Assembly: GCF_025252405.1 (NCBI RefSeq)
Contig: NZ_CP104307.1
Span: 3,472,001 to 3,536,000 of the forward strand
Origin: Flavobacterium sp. TR2
GTDB taxonomy: Bacteria > Bacteroidota > Bacteroidia > Flavobacteriales > Flavobacteriaceae
Direction: 5' to 3'
Length of the DNA: 64,000 nucleotides
Part shown: piece by piece, positions 35,236 to 44,106 of the stretch
Layout: each line of letters begins with the position of its first letter
Position numbering within the stretch: position 1 is the first letter of the stretch
Notes under the pieces: model-generated
Database searches by the model: none
What the model saw: the letters and a program-made list of their open reading frames with translations, nothing else
Told to the model about the DNA's origin: nothing
Position numbers and translations under genes: made by a program

Positions 35236-38200
35236 ATGAAAAAACCTGTTGTCAAGCAACGATTACTTCACCAAATCATGAAAATAACGCTGTTTCAGTT
35301 TGTGTTAGCGCTTGTGTTTTCAAGTGTTACTCTCGCAAATAATGTAAATGGGCAGAAAAAATTAGATACTAAAGTAACTATAACAGTTGAAAACCTGACT
35401 TTAGACAATGCTTTATCGAAAATCGAAAAATCTGCTCATGTAAAATTTTCCTACAATTCAAGACTTCCTCAACTTGGAGAGAAGGTAAGTATAGAAGCAA
35501 ACCAAGAAACTTTGTCAAGTATACTTAGCCGAATATTGGTTCCTTTTAATATCACTTTTTCGGAAGTTAGCAATCAGATCGTGCTTCAAAAAAGTGCTGT
35601 TTCATTTTCTAATGCAAACAATCATGATTCTTTGTTTGAAATTTTAACTTTTGGACCAATCATTAAAGGAAAAGTTACAGACCAGAGCGGAAGCCCGCTT
35701 CCTGGAGCAACTGTACTGGCTAAAGGGACAAAAACAGCTGTATTAACAGATTTTGATGGAAATTTTTCTATTGAAATGCCTGCTAATGTAGACCGTTTGG
35801 TTATTTCTTATGTTGGTATGGAAACAAAAGAAATCGGAATTACTAATCCTACGCCAACTGTGGTTTTAACAGAGGCTGGACAGAATCTTAAAGAAGTTGT
35901 AGTTACTACTGGTTACGAAAAAACTTCAAAAAGAACATTTACAGGTGCAATCAGTAAGATTTCTGGAGCTGAGTTAAAAGTTGATGGTGTGGTTGATGTA
36001 AGCCGAATGATTGAAGGAAAAGCGGCAGGGGTTACTGTGCAAAACGTGACAGGATCTTTTGGTGCAACTCCAAAAATTACAGTTCGTGGATCTTCTTCTA
36101 TTTTTGGCGATACCAAACCATTATGGGTAATTGATGGTGTTGTTCAAGAAGATATCATTAATGTGACGTTTGCAGATTTAGCCTCTGGAAACTCTGCAAC
36201 ATTATTAAGTTCTGCTGTTGCAGGTTTAAATGCAAATGACATTCAAAGTATTGAAATTCTTAAAGATGCATCTGCTACTTCAATCTATGGTTCAAGATCA
36301 TTAAACGGAGTTGTGGTTGTTACTACAAAACAAGGACGAAGAGATTCTCCTTTAAAAATAAACTATTCTGTAGAAAATACAGTAAGAACAGTACCGAGCT
36401 ACACTCAGTTTGACATCTTAAACTCTCAAGAATCTATGAGTGTTTTCCAAGAAATGAGAACTAAAGGATATTTGGATCAAAGTTCTTCATTAACAGCTAG
36501 ATTTAGTGGTGTTTATGGTATTTTGGCAAAGCAGATTAATTTATATGATAGTTCAAATGGCCAGTTCGGAATTAGAAATGAGCAGCCATATATTAATCAA
36601 TTCTTGAAAAAGTACGAATTGGCAAATACAGATTGGTTTAAAGTTTTATTTAGACCATCAATTACTCAAAATCACTCATTAAGTTTTTCTGGAGGAGGAA
36701 AAAACAACACATTTTATGCTTCTTTAGGATATTACACAGATCCAGGATGGACTGTAGCAGATAATGTAAAACAATTATCGGCTAATATTAAAGGTACTTT
36801 TTACATCAACGATAAATTAAATATTACTTTGTCTACTTTAGGATCGATGCGTGATCAAGAGGCTCCTGGTGCTTACGACAGTAAAAATGATCTTGTTTTT
36901 GGTAAAGTAGTTAGAGATTTTGACATCAACCCATTCAATTATGTATTAAGCACAAGCAGAACGTTGAGACCTTATGATGATAATGGAAACCTAGAATATT
37001 ATCAAAATAACTGGGCGCCAATGAATATTCTTAACGAATTGGAAAATAATACTTTAGATATTAAAGTAAACGACATTCGTTTTCAAGCTGATTTAGATTA
37101 TAAAATCAACAAGAACTTGAGCTACAACCTTACCGCTTCAGCGCGTTATGCTAATACTTCAAGAGAGCACAAAATCTACGAAGATTCAAACGTAGTAGGA
37201 GCGTATAATGCGGGTGTAGGCGAGACTTTGAATACTCAAATTCAAAAAGACAACGTGTTTTTATATCAAAATCCAAATGATTTAACAGCGCCTAAAGTTT
37301 CTGTATTGCCAAACGGTGGGTTTTTAAGAAAGTTTACGAACGATATGACTTCGTACAATGTTAGAAATAGTATTACGTATAGAAATACAATTAATGATAA
37401 ACACGAATTGGAAGGATTCTTTGGTACAGAATTTAGATCTGTAGATAGAAATAATGACAACTTTACCGCTGCTGGTATTCAGTTCGAAAAAGGTCTTACT
37501 TCTTTTGTTGATCCTAAGCTGATAGAAAAATTGGTAAATGAAGGAAACTCTTATTATGAGTTTGGAGCAGAAAGAGAGCGTACTGTTGGTTTCTTTGGTA
37601 AAATCGGATATACTTATGATCGTCGTTATACGGCTTCATTAACAGGTCGTTATGACGGTTCAAACAGACAAGGAGATGTTGGTTCTTCTAGATGGCTGCC
37701 TACGTACACTGTGAGTGGTAAATGGAATGTTAAAGAAGAAAGTTTTATGAAAGATGTTGAGCCTATTAATACATTGGCACTTAGAGCATCTTACGGTTTA
37801 ACTGCAACTGCTGGTCCAGCAACCAACTCATTGGCAATTTATAAAAGTTTCATTACAGACCGTTTTGCTGTTGGAGATAGAGAAAATGCAATTCGTATAG
37901 AAGATTTGCAGAATAAAGATTTGACTTGGGAAAAGCAGTATGAAACCAATATTGGTGTTGATCTTGGAATGTTCAGAAATAGAGTGCAGCTTACAACAGA
38001 TGTTTACCGTCGTAAAGCATTCGATTTGATCGATTACGTAATTACATCGGGAGTTGGAGGAGAGTCTATTAAGCAAGGTAACAATGCTGACATGGAAACA
38101 AAAGGTCTTGAAGTTGGTTTTACTACTCAAAACATTGTTTCAAAAGATTTTAAATGGTCTACAACAGTAAACTTCTCTGTGTATGATCAAAAAATTACAA

Positions 38201-38946
38201 AATTGGCCAATAAACCTGCTGTTTTTGATTTGATTGCTACAAACGGAGGAAATACAGTAGGACATCCAAGAAACGCATTGTATTCTTACCAATTTACAGG
38301 TTTGAATAATGAAGGGCTTCCAACTTTTATTTTACAAGACGGAGCAGATAATAATATAACAGAAGCTAATTTTCAAGACACAAACGACGTAACAAAGTAT
38401 TTGAAATATGAAGGATCTGTTGAGCCTAATAAATCTATTGGTTTTGCTAATACATTCACATACAAAAATTGGTCGCTTTATGTATTCGTAGTTGGATCTG
38501 GAGGAAACAAAGTAAGACTAAACCCTGTGTATAGCAACAAGTATACAGATCAAACAGTTTTTACAAAAGATTTTGCAAACAGATGGATTAATCCAGGAGA
38601 CGAAAATTATACTAATGTTCCTGTAATTGCAGATAAATTGTTGAATAGAAATTATGGTTCTAGCGACTTGCAGATTGCTTACAACACTTATAATTTCTCT
38701 GATGTTAGAATTGCAAGCGGTGACTTTGTACGTTTAAAAAACATCTCTTTAAGCTGGGAATTCCCAAGCGATTATAAGAGAAAATTAGGATTGTCAACTT
38801 TCACTTTGAAAGGTTCTGCGGTTAATCCTTGGCTGATTTATTCAGATAAAAAATTGAACGGACAAGATCCTGAATTCCGTAACACAGGAGGGGTAGCTTT
38901 CCCAATTACGGCACAATATACGTTTGCAGTTAATATTTCATTCTAA
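35236..38946 (+). CDS. SusC/RagA-family TonB-dependent outer-membrane transporter with STN signalling domain
   Basis: 1236 residues. A signal region (about 1-40) is followed by an STN/secretin-N domain (about 48-118; VTITVENLTLDNALSKIEKS and SILSRILVPFNITFSEV) and a carboxypeptidase-regulatory-like domain (about 138-200; KGKVTDQSGSPLPGATVLAK). The SusC plug follows with the motif FTGAISKISGAEL and ASATSIYGSRSLNGVVVVTTK (shown in part), and then the 22-strand barrel, ending AVNISF. STN is the part of transducers that contacts FecR, so this protein should both import substrate and report it to the ECF sigma factor. SusD starts 13 bases after its stop. Confidence 0.95.
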   Translation: MKKPVVKQRLLHQIMKITLFQFVLALVFSSVTLANNVNGQKKLDTKVTITVENLTLDNALSKIEKSAHVKFSYNSRLPQLGEKVSIEANQETLSSILSRILVPFNITFSEVSNQIVLQKSAVSFSNANNHDSLFEILTFGPIIKGKVTDQSGSPLPGATVLAKGTKTAVLTDFDGNFSIEMPANVDRLVISYVGMETKEIGITNPTPTVVLTEAGQNLKEVVVTTGYEKTSKRTFTGAISKISGAELKVDGVVDVSRMIEGKAAGVTVQNVTGSFGATPKITVRGSSSIFGDTKPLWVIDGVVQEDIINVTFADLASGNSATLLSSAVAGLNANDIQSIEILKDASATSIYGSRSLNGVVVVTTKQGRRDSPLKINYSVENTVRTVPSYTQFDILNSQESMSVFQEMRTKGYLDQSSSLTARFSGVYGILAKQINLYDSSNGQFGIRNEQPYINQFLKKYELANTDWFKVLFRPSITQNHSLSFSGGGKNNTFYASLGYYTDPGWTVADNVKQLSANIKGTFYINDKLNITLSTLGSMRDQEAPGAYDSKNDLVFGKVVRDFDINPFNYVLSTSRTLRPYDDNGNLEYYQNNWAPMNILNELENNTLDIKVNDIRFQADLDYKINKNLSYNLTASARYANTSREHKIYEDSNVVGAYNAGVGETLNTQIQKDNVFLYQNPNDLTAPKVSVLPNGGFLRKFTNDMTSYNVRNSITYRNTINDKHELEGFFGTEFRSVDRNNDNFTAAGIQFEKGLTSFVDPKLIEKLVNEGNSYYEFGAERERTVGFFGKIGYTYDRRYTASLTGRYDGSNRQGDVGSSRWLPTYTVSGKWNVKEESFMKDVEPINTLALRASYGLTATAGPATNSLAIYKSFITDRFAVGDRENAIRIEDLQNKDLTWEKQYETNIGVDLGMFRNRVQLTTDVYRRKAFDLIDYVITSGVGGESIKQGNNADMETKGLEVGFTTQNIVSKDFKWSTTVNFSVYDQKITKLANKPAVFDLIATNGGNTVGHPRNALYSYQFTGLNNEGLPTFILQDGADNNITEANFQDTNDVTKYLKYEGSVEPNKSIGFANTFTYKNWSLYVFVVGSGGNKVRLNPVYSNKYTDQTVFTKDFANRWINPGDENYTNVPVIADKLLNRNYGSSDLQIAYNTYNFSDVRIASGDFVRLKNISLSWEFPSDYKRKLGLSTFTLKGSAVNPWLIYSDKKLNGQDPEFRNTGGVAFPITAQYTFAVNISF

Positions 38947-38959
38947 TAATAAATTGATT

Positions 38960-40447
38960 ATGAAAAATATAAAAATAGCACTGTCATTATTATTACTAGT
39001 TACAATTAGCAGTTGTGATGATTTCCTTTCAGAGGTGCCAGATAATAGAACACAGATAGATACTCCAGAAAAAATAGCAGAATTATTAGTTACCGCTTAT
39101 CCTGACAGATCGTATTTTCCAATTGCGGAAGTAATGTCAGACAACGTTTTTGATACTGAGTCATTACAGTCTGTGAGCATAATTAATGAGGAGAGTTACA
39201 ACTGGGAAATGCAGAGTCAAATCGGAACTGATAGTGAAAATGCATTCTGGATGTCATCTTACGAAGCAATTGCTGCGGCAAATCAGGCTTTGGATGCTAT
39301 CGAAAAGCTTGGAGGCAAAGAAACTCTTAACCCGTTAAAAGGAGAGGCGTTAATAGCAAGAGCTTACAATCATTTTATGCTAGTTTCGCTTTGGTCAAAT
39401 CGTTATAATCCTGCAACCGCAGCGACAGATTTGGGAGTTCCTTATATAACTAAACCAGAAACAGAATTATTGGTAAAATATAAGCGTAATACTGTTAAGG
39501 AAGTTTTTGACTTTATTGAGCAAGACCTGATTGAAGGAATGAAATACATTACAAGCGATTACAAAGAGCCGAAATACCACTTTAACGTAGATGCAGCAAA
39601 AGCATTTGCTTGCCGTTTTTACTTAATAAAAGGAGATTGGGACAAAGTATTGGAATATTCTGAAGGACTTGGTTCTAAACCGACAAAAATTAGAAATTAT
39701 ACTGCTTTTAATGCAGCGCCTTTTGCTCAAATGCCAATCGAATATTCAAAAGTTGAACAAGAAACCAATTTATTGGTTGCTTATCCAAATTCAATTGCAA
39801 ACAGATCGGCAGCATACAGATTTGCGCTTCCAGGAAACAGATCTGATGAAATATTAGGAACACAGACTAATGTGTGGGCTAAACCTAATTTAATTAGAGC
39901 AAACGGCCAATATTTTGGAGGAACCAATGTATTTGTTCCGAAACTTTACGAATATTTTAAATACACGAATTTGACATCTCGTACAGGTGAGCCTTATACC
40001 GGTTCTGTATTATTTAGCAATGACGAAATGTATTTGAACCGTATTGAAGCTTTGGTGATGAAAAACAGAATCGCTGAAGTGAATACAGAATTAGCATACT
40101 TTTTAGGAACTAGAACTTCTGGATATAATGCAGCGACAGATATATTGACTGAAGCAATTATTACGGCTAAGTTTCCTGTGATTGCAGATGAATTTACTCC
40201 ATTTTATGCCTTAACAGATCTTCAGAAATCGTATATAAAAGCAATTGCCGAAGCAAGAAGAAGAGATTTTATCAGAGAAGGTCTTAGATGGTTTGATATT
40301 AAACGTTTTAATCTTGTTGTAACGCATAATACGCTTGAATTTGGAAAAGTGGTAAAAAACAATGTCTTAGAAAAAGACGACAAAAGAAGAGCATTGCAAA
40401 TACCGCTTAGAGCTTCAGATAATGGTATTGAAAAAAATCCTAGGTAA
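38960..40447 (+). CDS. RagB/SusD-family substrate-binding lipoprotein
   Basis: The start is taken at ATG 38960 because it opens directly into the lipoprotein signal (MKNIKIALSLLLLVTISSC, Cys19); the 12 codons upstream overlap susC and are unlikely. It has 495 residues. The TPR-like SusD core shows SDNVFDTESLQ, EAIAAANQALDAIEKLGG, GEALIARAYNHFMLVSLWS and the C-terminal EARRRDFIREGLRWFDIKR. SusD proteins cap the SusC barrel on the cell surface and bind the substrate. Confidence 0.94.
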   Translation: MKNIKIALSLLLLVTISSCDDFLSEVPDNRTQIDTPEKIAELLVTAYPDRSYFPIAEVMSDNVFDTESLQSVSIINEESYNWEMQSQIGTDSENAFWMSSYEAIAAANQALDAIEKLGGKETLNPLKGEALIARAYNHFMLVSLWSNRYNPATAATDLGVPYITKPETELLVKYKRNTVKEVFDFIEQDLIEGMKYITSDYKEPKYHFNVDAAKAFACRFYLIKGDWDKVLEYSEGLGSKPTKIRNYTAFNAAPFAQMPIEYSKVEQETNLLVAYPNSIANRSAAYRFALPGNRSDEILGTQTNVWAKPNLIRANGQYFGGTNVFVPKLYEYFKYTNLTSRTGEPYTGSVLFSNDEMYLNRIEALVMKNRIAEVNTELAYFLGTRTSGYNAATDILTEAIITAKFPVIADEFTPFYALTDLQKSYIKAIAEARRRDFIREGLRWFDIKRFNLVVTHNTLEFGKVVKNNVLEKDDKRRALQIPLRASDNGIEKNPR

Positions 40448-40467
40448 ATTTTTAATTAGAAAGTATT

Positions 40468-41325
40468 ATGAAGATATTCAAAACATATAAAACAGTAGTT
40501 ATTGCGGGCGCCTTATTGCTTGCATCATGCGCACACGAAGATCAGCCAAAAGAAAGTCAGTTAGATTTTTCTACACCGCAAAAGACAGAATTAGACAATT
40601 GGATAGGTGCAAATTTTTTAAATCCTTATAATATCAATGTCTATTACGAATGGAACCAGAATTTGGTAGACGAAAACAGATACTTATATCCGCCAAAAGG
40701 AGATAAAGTACAGCCAGCAATGGAAGTTGTAAAGAAAATCTGGATCGATAGTTATAGCACTATTGGAGGAAAGGATTTTGTAAAGAAAATTGCTCCAAGA
40801 GAATTTGTGCTTGTTGGAGGCGTAAACTTAAATACAAATGGTACAGTAACGCTTGGACTAGCAGAAGCGGGTCAAAGAGTGTCTCTTTTTCAAGTTGATA
40901 ATCTTAATAAAAAGAACAGATCGAGTGTGACGCAATTCATTCACACCATTCAGCACGAATACGTACATATTTTAAACCAGACCAAACCTTTTGATGAGCA
41001 GGCGTGGGCAAAAATAACACCATCTGGATATACTACTACTTGGTATACAGAAGCAATAGCTACATCTAGATCATTAGGTTTTATTACAAGTTATGCGAGA
41101 TTAAACATTTACGAAGATTTTGCAGAAACCGCAGCTACAATCTTAACCAGTTCAAAAGCAGAGTACGATGCAATTTTAGCAAGCATTACAGATGTCAATG
41201 CTAGAAATAATATTAAAGCAAAAGAAGCTTTGGTGGTTAAATATTATAAAGATTCTTTCAATATAGACTTTTACGCATTAAGAGACGAAGCTCAAAAAAA
41301 TACAGATGCTGTAATAAACAATTAA
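40468..41325 (+). CDS. Substrate import-associated zinc metallohydrolase lipoprotein
   Basis: 285 residues. The lipobox is LLLASC (Cys21). The zinc motif HEYVH (163-167) sits in TQFIHTIQHEYVHILN, with a candidate third ligand in EDFAETAATIL (about 216-224). This matches a family found almost only next to SusC/SusD pairs (named as in TIGR04549, from memory). It is probably anchored on the outer membrane, where it may trim the substrate at the transporter. The substrate class is unknown; the metzincin/gluzincin-like HExxH favours peptides. It follows susD by 20 bp. Confidence 0.88.
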   Translation: MKIFKTYKTVVIAGALLLASCAHEDQPKESQLDFSTPQKTELDNWIGANFLNPYNINVYYEWNQNLVDENRYLYPPKGDKVQPAMEVVKKIWIDSYSTIGGKDFVKKIAPREFVLVGGVNLNTNGTVTLGLAEAGQRVSLFQVDNLNKKNRSSVTQFIHTIQHEYVHILNQTKPFDEQAWAKITPSGYTTTWYTEAIATSRSLGFITSYARLNIYEDFAETAATILTSSKAEYDAILASITDVNARNNIKAKEALVVKYYKDSFNIDFYALRDEAQKNTDAVINN

Positions 41326-41355
41326 GGACAATAAATTTTTATAAAAATCAATATT

Positions 41356-42720
41356 ATGAAAGTAAAAAATATATATAAGTGCTTAATGATCGCTTTTGCA
41401 GCTTTGCTTTTGGGATCATGTTCAAGTCCAGAAGTAGATGCAAAATTTGATCAAAATGCTACAGACCGATTAAGCGGACGCCAAAAGGAATTAAACGATT
41501 TGCTCCTTTCGTCTGCAGATGGTTGGAAAGCCGTTTACTATACTGATAGTACGCAATTGGGAGGATGGACACACCTGTTTAAATTTTTGCCAAATATGAA
41601 AGTAGATATGGCATCAGATTTTACAGGTTTAGACGGCGAGATAGATACAAAAATATATCAAAGTCAATACGAAATGCAGGTAGGAAGTACAGTAAGTTTA
41701 GTTTTTACTACACAGAATAGAATCCATCTTTTATCAGATGCGAGCAATTTTCCAACTGGTGCGCTTCTTGCTAAAGGATATTTAGGAGATTTTCAGTTTT
41801 ATTACTATGGAGAAAAAAATGGCGACATTATTTTCAGAACCAATAGAAATAGCCATTTTCTTCGTTTTGTAAAAGCTACCCCAAAAGACTGGGCTGATTT
41901 GGCGGGAAATGTTCCAATCATCAAAGCAATTACAGGAGATATGAATAGTCCGTTGTTTAGAATTTTAGCAATAAATGATGGCACAACAACCAAAAATTAT
42001 GATTTTGATTATAACACAAGTGCCCGTTTTGGTACAGCTTATTCTTTAGATCCTGCTGTTAATACAAGTTATGACCTTGCATTTTCGTTTAATCCAAAAG
42101 GAGCTTTTACAAAACTTCCATTAGATGTTAAAGGTCAAAAACTTACAGATTTTGTTTACGATAGTGCGACCAACACTTTTGTAGCTACAGGAAAAGATGG
42201 CGTTAAGGCTACTATCATGTATTCAAATGTACCGCCAAGACTTACAGACGATTACAAAGTGACATTGCCTGCTGCCGGAGCTCCGTCAACTGCTTATGGC
42301 TATATCGCTGCTAATCTTGCAAGCGCTCCAACAAATACGCCATTATGTAAGTTTTTGCTAAATCAAATTAACAGTGCATCAGCAGCAAAAGTAAATAGAG
42401 TGCAATTTACTTTTTATAATAATCGTACTGTAGACATTATGTACAGTTTTACAGGAGGAAAAGCAACCGTTTACCATAGAGCAACTATCACAGAAGATGC
42501 TGTTAATAAAACAATCATCTTAAAACATTCATTATGGCATAACGGAACTGCAGTTATTCCAGCAGATGCTTTAGTGAAAAATCTTGATGATAAATTAATG
42601 GATCCAAAAGGTTTATATGTTAATAGAGAAAGTTTCAGATTTGGTGGTGCTTCAAACGCTATTTATACTTTCACGGGAGCATCTAGCAGTTTTAGAATCA
42701 CTACTTATGCATTTCAATAA
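41356..42720 (+). CDS. DUF4302-family lipoprotein
   Basis: 454 residues. The lipobox is LLLGSC (Cys22). The DUF4302 region begins RLSGRQKELNDLLLSSADGW and KAVYYTDSTQLGGWTHLFKF, followed by beta-rich sequence to the end. It is the last gene before a terminator, 30 bp after the zinc metallohydrolase, so it belongs to the same transcript. DUF4302 proteins are known mainly from this gene context. A role as an additional surface substrate-binding protein, analogous to SusE/SusF, is an inference. Confidence 0.85.
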   Translation: MKVKNIYKCLMIAFAALLLGSCSSPEVDAKFDQNATDRLSGRQKELNDLLLSSADGWKAVYYTDSTQLGGWTHLFKFLPNMKVDMASDFTGLDGEIDTKIYQSQYEMQVGSTVSLVFTTQNRIHLLSDASNFPTGALLAKGYLGDFQFYYYGEKNGDIIFRTNRNSHFLRFVKATPKDWADLAGNVPIIKAITGDMNSPLFRILAINDGTTTKNYDFDYNTSARFGTAYSLDPAVNTSYDLAFSFNPKGAFTKLPLDVKGQKLTDFVYDSATNTFVATGKDGVKATIMYSNVPPRLTDDYKVTLPAAGAPSTAYGYIAANLASAPTNTPLCKFLLNQINSASAAKVNRVQFTFYNNRTVDIMYSFTGGKATVYHRATITEDAVNKTIILKHSLWHNGTAVIPADALVKNLDDKLMDPKGLYVNRESFRFGGASNAIYTFTGASSSFRITTYAFQ

Positions 42721-42752
42721 TTAAGATTTTTGAAATAATTTTTATTGTAGAA

Positions 42753-42780
42753 AAAAGCAGCTCATTTTTGGGCTGCTTTT
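42753..42780 (+). terminator. Terminator of the SusC/SusD operon
   Basis: AAAAGCAGC pairs with GCTGCTTTT around a T-rich loop, 30 bases after the DUF4302 stop codon. It may be leaky, since the small membrane gene follows without an obvious promoter. Confidence 0.8.
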
Positions 42781-42832
42781 ACCAAACATAATTTCTGAAC
42801 TAAAACAATCAAACTTTTTATTTATAGATTTT

Positions 42833-43108
42833 ATGATGAAAAAAGTGTTAAAACCTGGCTTTATTGCAATTTTCTTGTGGGGAATAGGTCTTTTACTTAT
42901 AAATCAATCTTACCGCGAATACGTTAGATATTATTTGTATTTATCTCTAATTGTAATTTTTCCTTTTATGGTTTGGAATCTTACCAAGGAATGGAAAAAG
43001 GATAAAGTAGAAGAAACAAAAGAATTTAGAACTTCGATTTTCAGAATGCTAATTATGATGGCATTCATGATTATTGTATTTTTTATAACGAGACAAAATC
43101 ACATTTAA
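42833..43108 (+). CDS. Small three-helix membrane protein
   Basis: 91 residues. Hydrophobic helices lie at about 8-24, 33-49 and 70-86, with a charged loop (KEWKKDKVEETKEFRTS) between the second and third. There is no recognised family. It lies between two terminators whose loops both contain the word CTCATTTTT, directly behind the SusC/SusD operon. It may be the last member of that locus by partial read-through, or a separate gene. Confidence 0.6.
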   Translation: MMKKVLKPGFIAIFLWGIGLLLINQSYREYVRYYLYLSLIVIFPFMVWNLTKEWKKDKVEETKEFRTSIFRMLIMMAFMIIVFFITRQNHI

Positions 43109-43140
43109 ACTTTTTTAGTTTTGTTTTTTTATTTTGGGGG

Positions 43141-43172
43141 AAAACAGCTCATTTTTATGAGCTGTTTTTTTT
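43141..43172 (+). terminator. Terminator after the small membrane gene
   Basis: AAAACAGCTCA pairs with TGAGCTGTTTT and is followed by a T-run. Confidence 0.85.
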
Positions 43173-43241
43173 GTTTTAGCAGCATCTAAAATTCTTAAGC
43201 CAATTTTTGGATTACAAATTTTATTAAACGGCCAAATAATC

Positions 43242-43249
43242 TATATTTG
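43242..43249 (+). promoter_or_regulatory. -7 box of fabG
   Basis: TATATTTG fits TANNTTTG and lies 31 bases before the fabG ATG at 43281. A TTTG at 43206-43209 is too far upstream to be a normal -33. Confidence 0.5.
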
Positions 43250-43280
43250 TAATTCAAAAAATAAAAACGAATACCTTAAT

Positions 43281-44027
43281 ATGAAATTACTAGAAGGAAA
43301 AGTTGCAATTATTACTGGTGCAAGCCGTGGAATTGGAAAAGGAATTGCAGAAGTTTTTGCTAAACATGGAGCAAACGTAGCTTTTACATACAGCTCATCT
43401 GCAGCATCTGCAGAAGCTTTAGAAGCAGAATTAAATAGTTTAGGAGTAAAAGCGAAAGGATACCAATCTAACGCAGCAGATTTTAACGAAGCTCAAACCT
43501 TTGTTGACGCTGTTTTAGCTGATTTCGGAACAGTAGATATCTTAATCAATAATGCCGGAATTACTAAAGACAACCTCTTAATGCGTATGTCTGAGGCAGA
43601 TTTTGACCAAGTAATTGATGTAAACTTGAAATCGGTTTTTAATATGACAAAAGCGATTCAGAAAACTTTCTTGAAGCAAAGAGCAGGATCTATCATTAAT
43701 ATTAGTTCTGTTGTTGGAGTTTCTGGAAACGCAGGTCAGACAAACTACGCTGCTTCTAAAGCGGGTGCAATCGGTTTCACTAAATCTGTAGCCCTAGAAT
43801 TAGGTTCTCGTAACATTCGTTGCAATGCAATCGCTCCAGGTTTTATCGAAACTGAAATGACTGCAAAACTATCAGAAGATGTAGTAAAAGGATGGAGAGA
43901 AGGTATTCCTTTGAAACGCGGAGGAACTCCAGAAGACGTTGCAAACGCTTGTTTATTCCTTGCTTCAGATATGAGCGGATACATTACAGGACAAGTGCTT
44001 AATGTTTGCGGAGGAATGCTAACCTAA
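43281..44027 (+). CDS. fabG: 3-oxoacyl-[acyl-carrier-protein] reductase
   Basis: 248 residues of classical short-chain dehydrogenase. The cofactor motif is GASRGIGKGIA (about 14-24). NNAGIT lies near 89, and the catalytic Ser is in INISSVVGVSG and Tyr/Lys in YAASKAG (about 155-161). The ending ITGQVLNVCGGM is typical of FabG. It performs the NADPH-dependent first reduction in fatty acid elongation. It stands alone here, outside a fab cluster, so another SDR specificity cannot be excluded. Confidence 0.88.
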   Translation: MKLLEGKVAIITGASRGIGKGIAEVFAKHGANVAFTYSSSAASAEALEAELNSLGVKAKGYQSNAADFNEAQTFVDAVLADFGTVDILINNAGITKDNLLMRMSEADFDQVIDVNLKSVFNMTKAIQKTFLKQRAGSIINISSVVGVSGNAGQTNYAASKAGAIGFTKSVALELGSRNIRCNAIAPGFIETEMTAKLSEDVVKGWREGIPLKRGGTPEDVANACLFLASDMSGYITGQVLNVCGGMLT

Positions 44028-44106
44028 AGTACTGAGGTACTAAGTTGCAAAGGTTCAAAGGTTTTGAAATCTTTGAATTATTAATCTTCCAATTACTAAA
44101 TAAATT

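Noticed and set aside
33193..42720. Reading the SusC/SusD locus as a polysaccharide utilisation locus
   Set aside because: No carbohydrate-active enzyme is encoded within it; the only hydrolase is an HExxH metalloenzyme.
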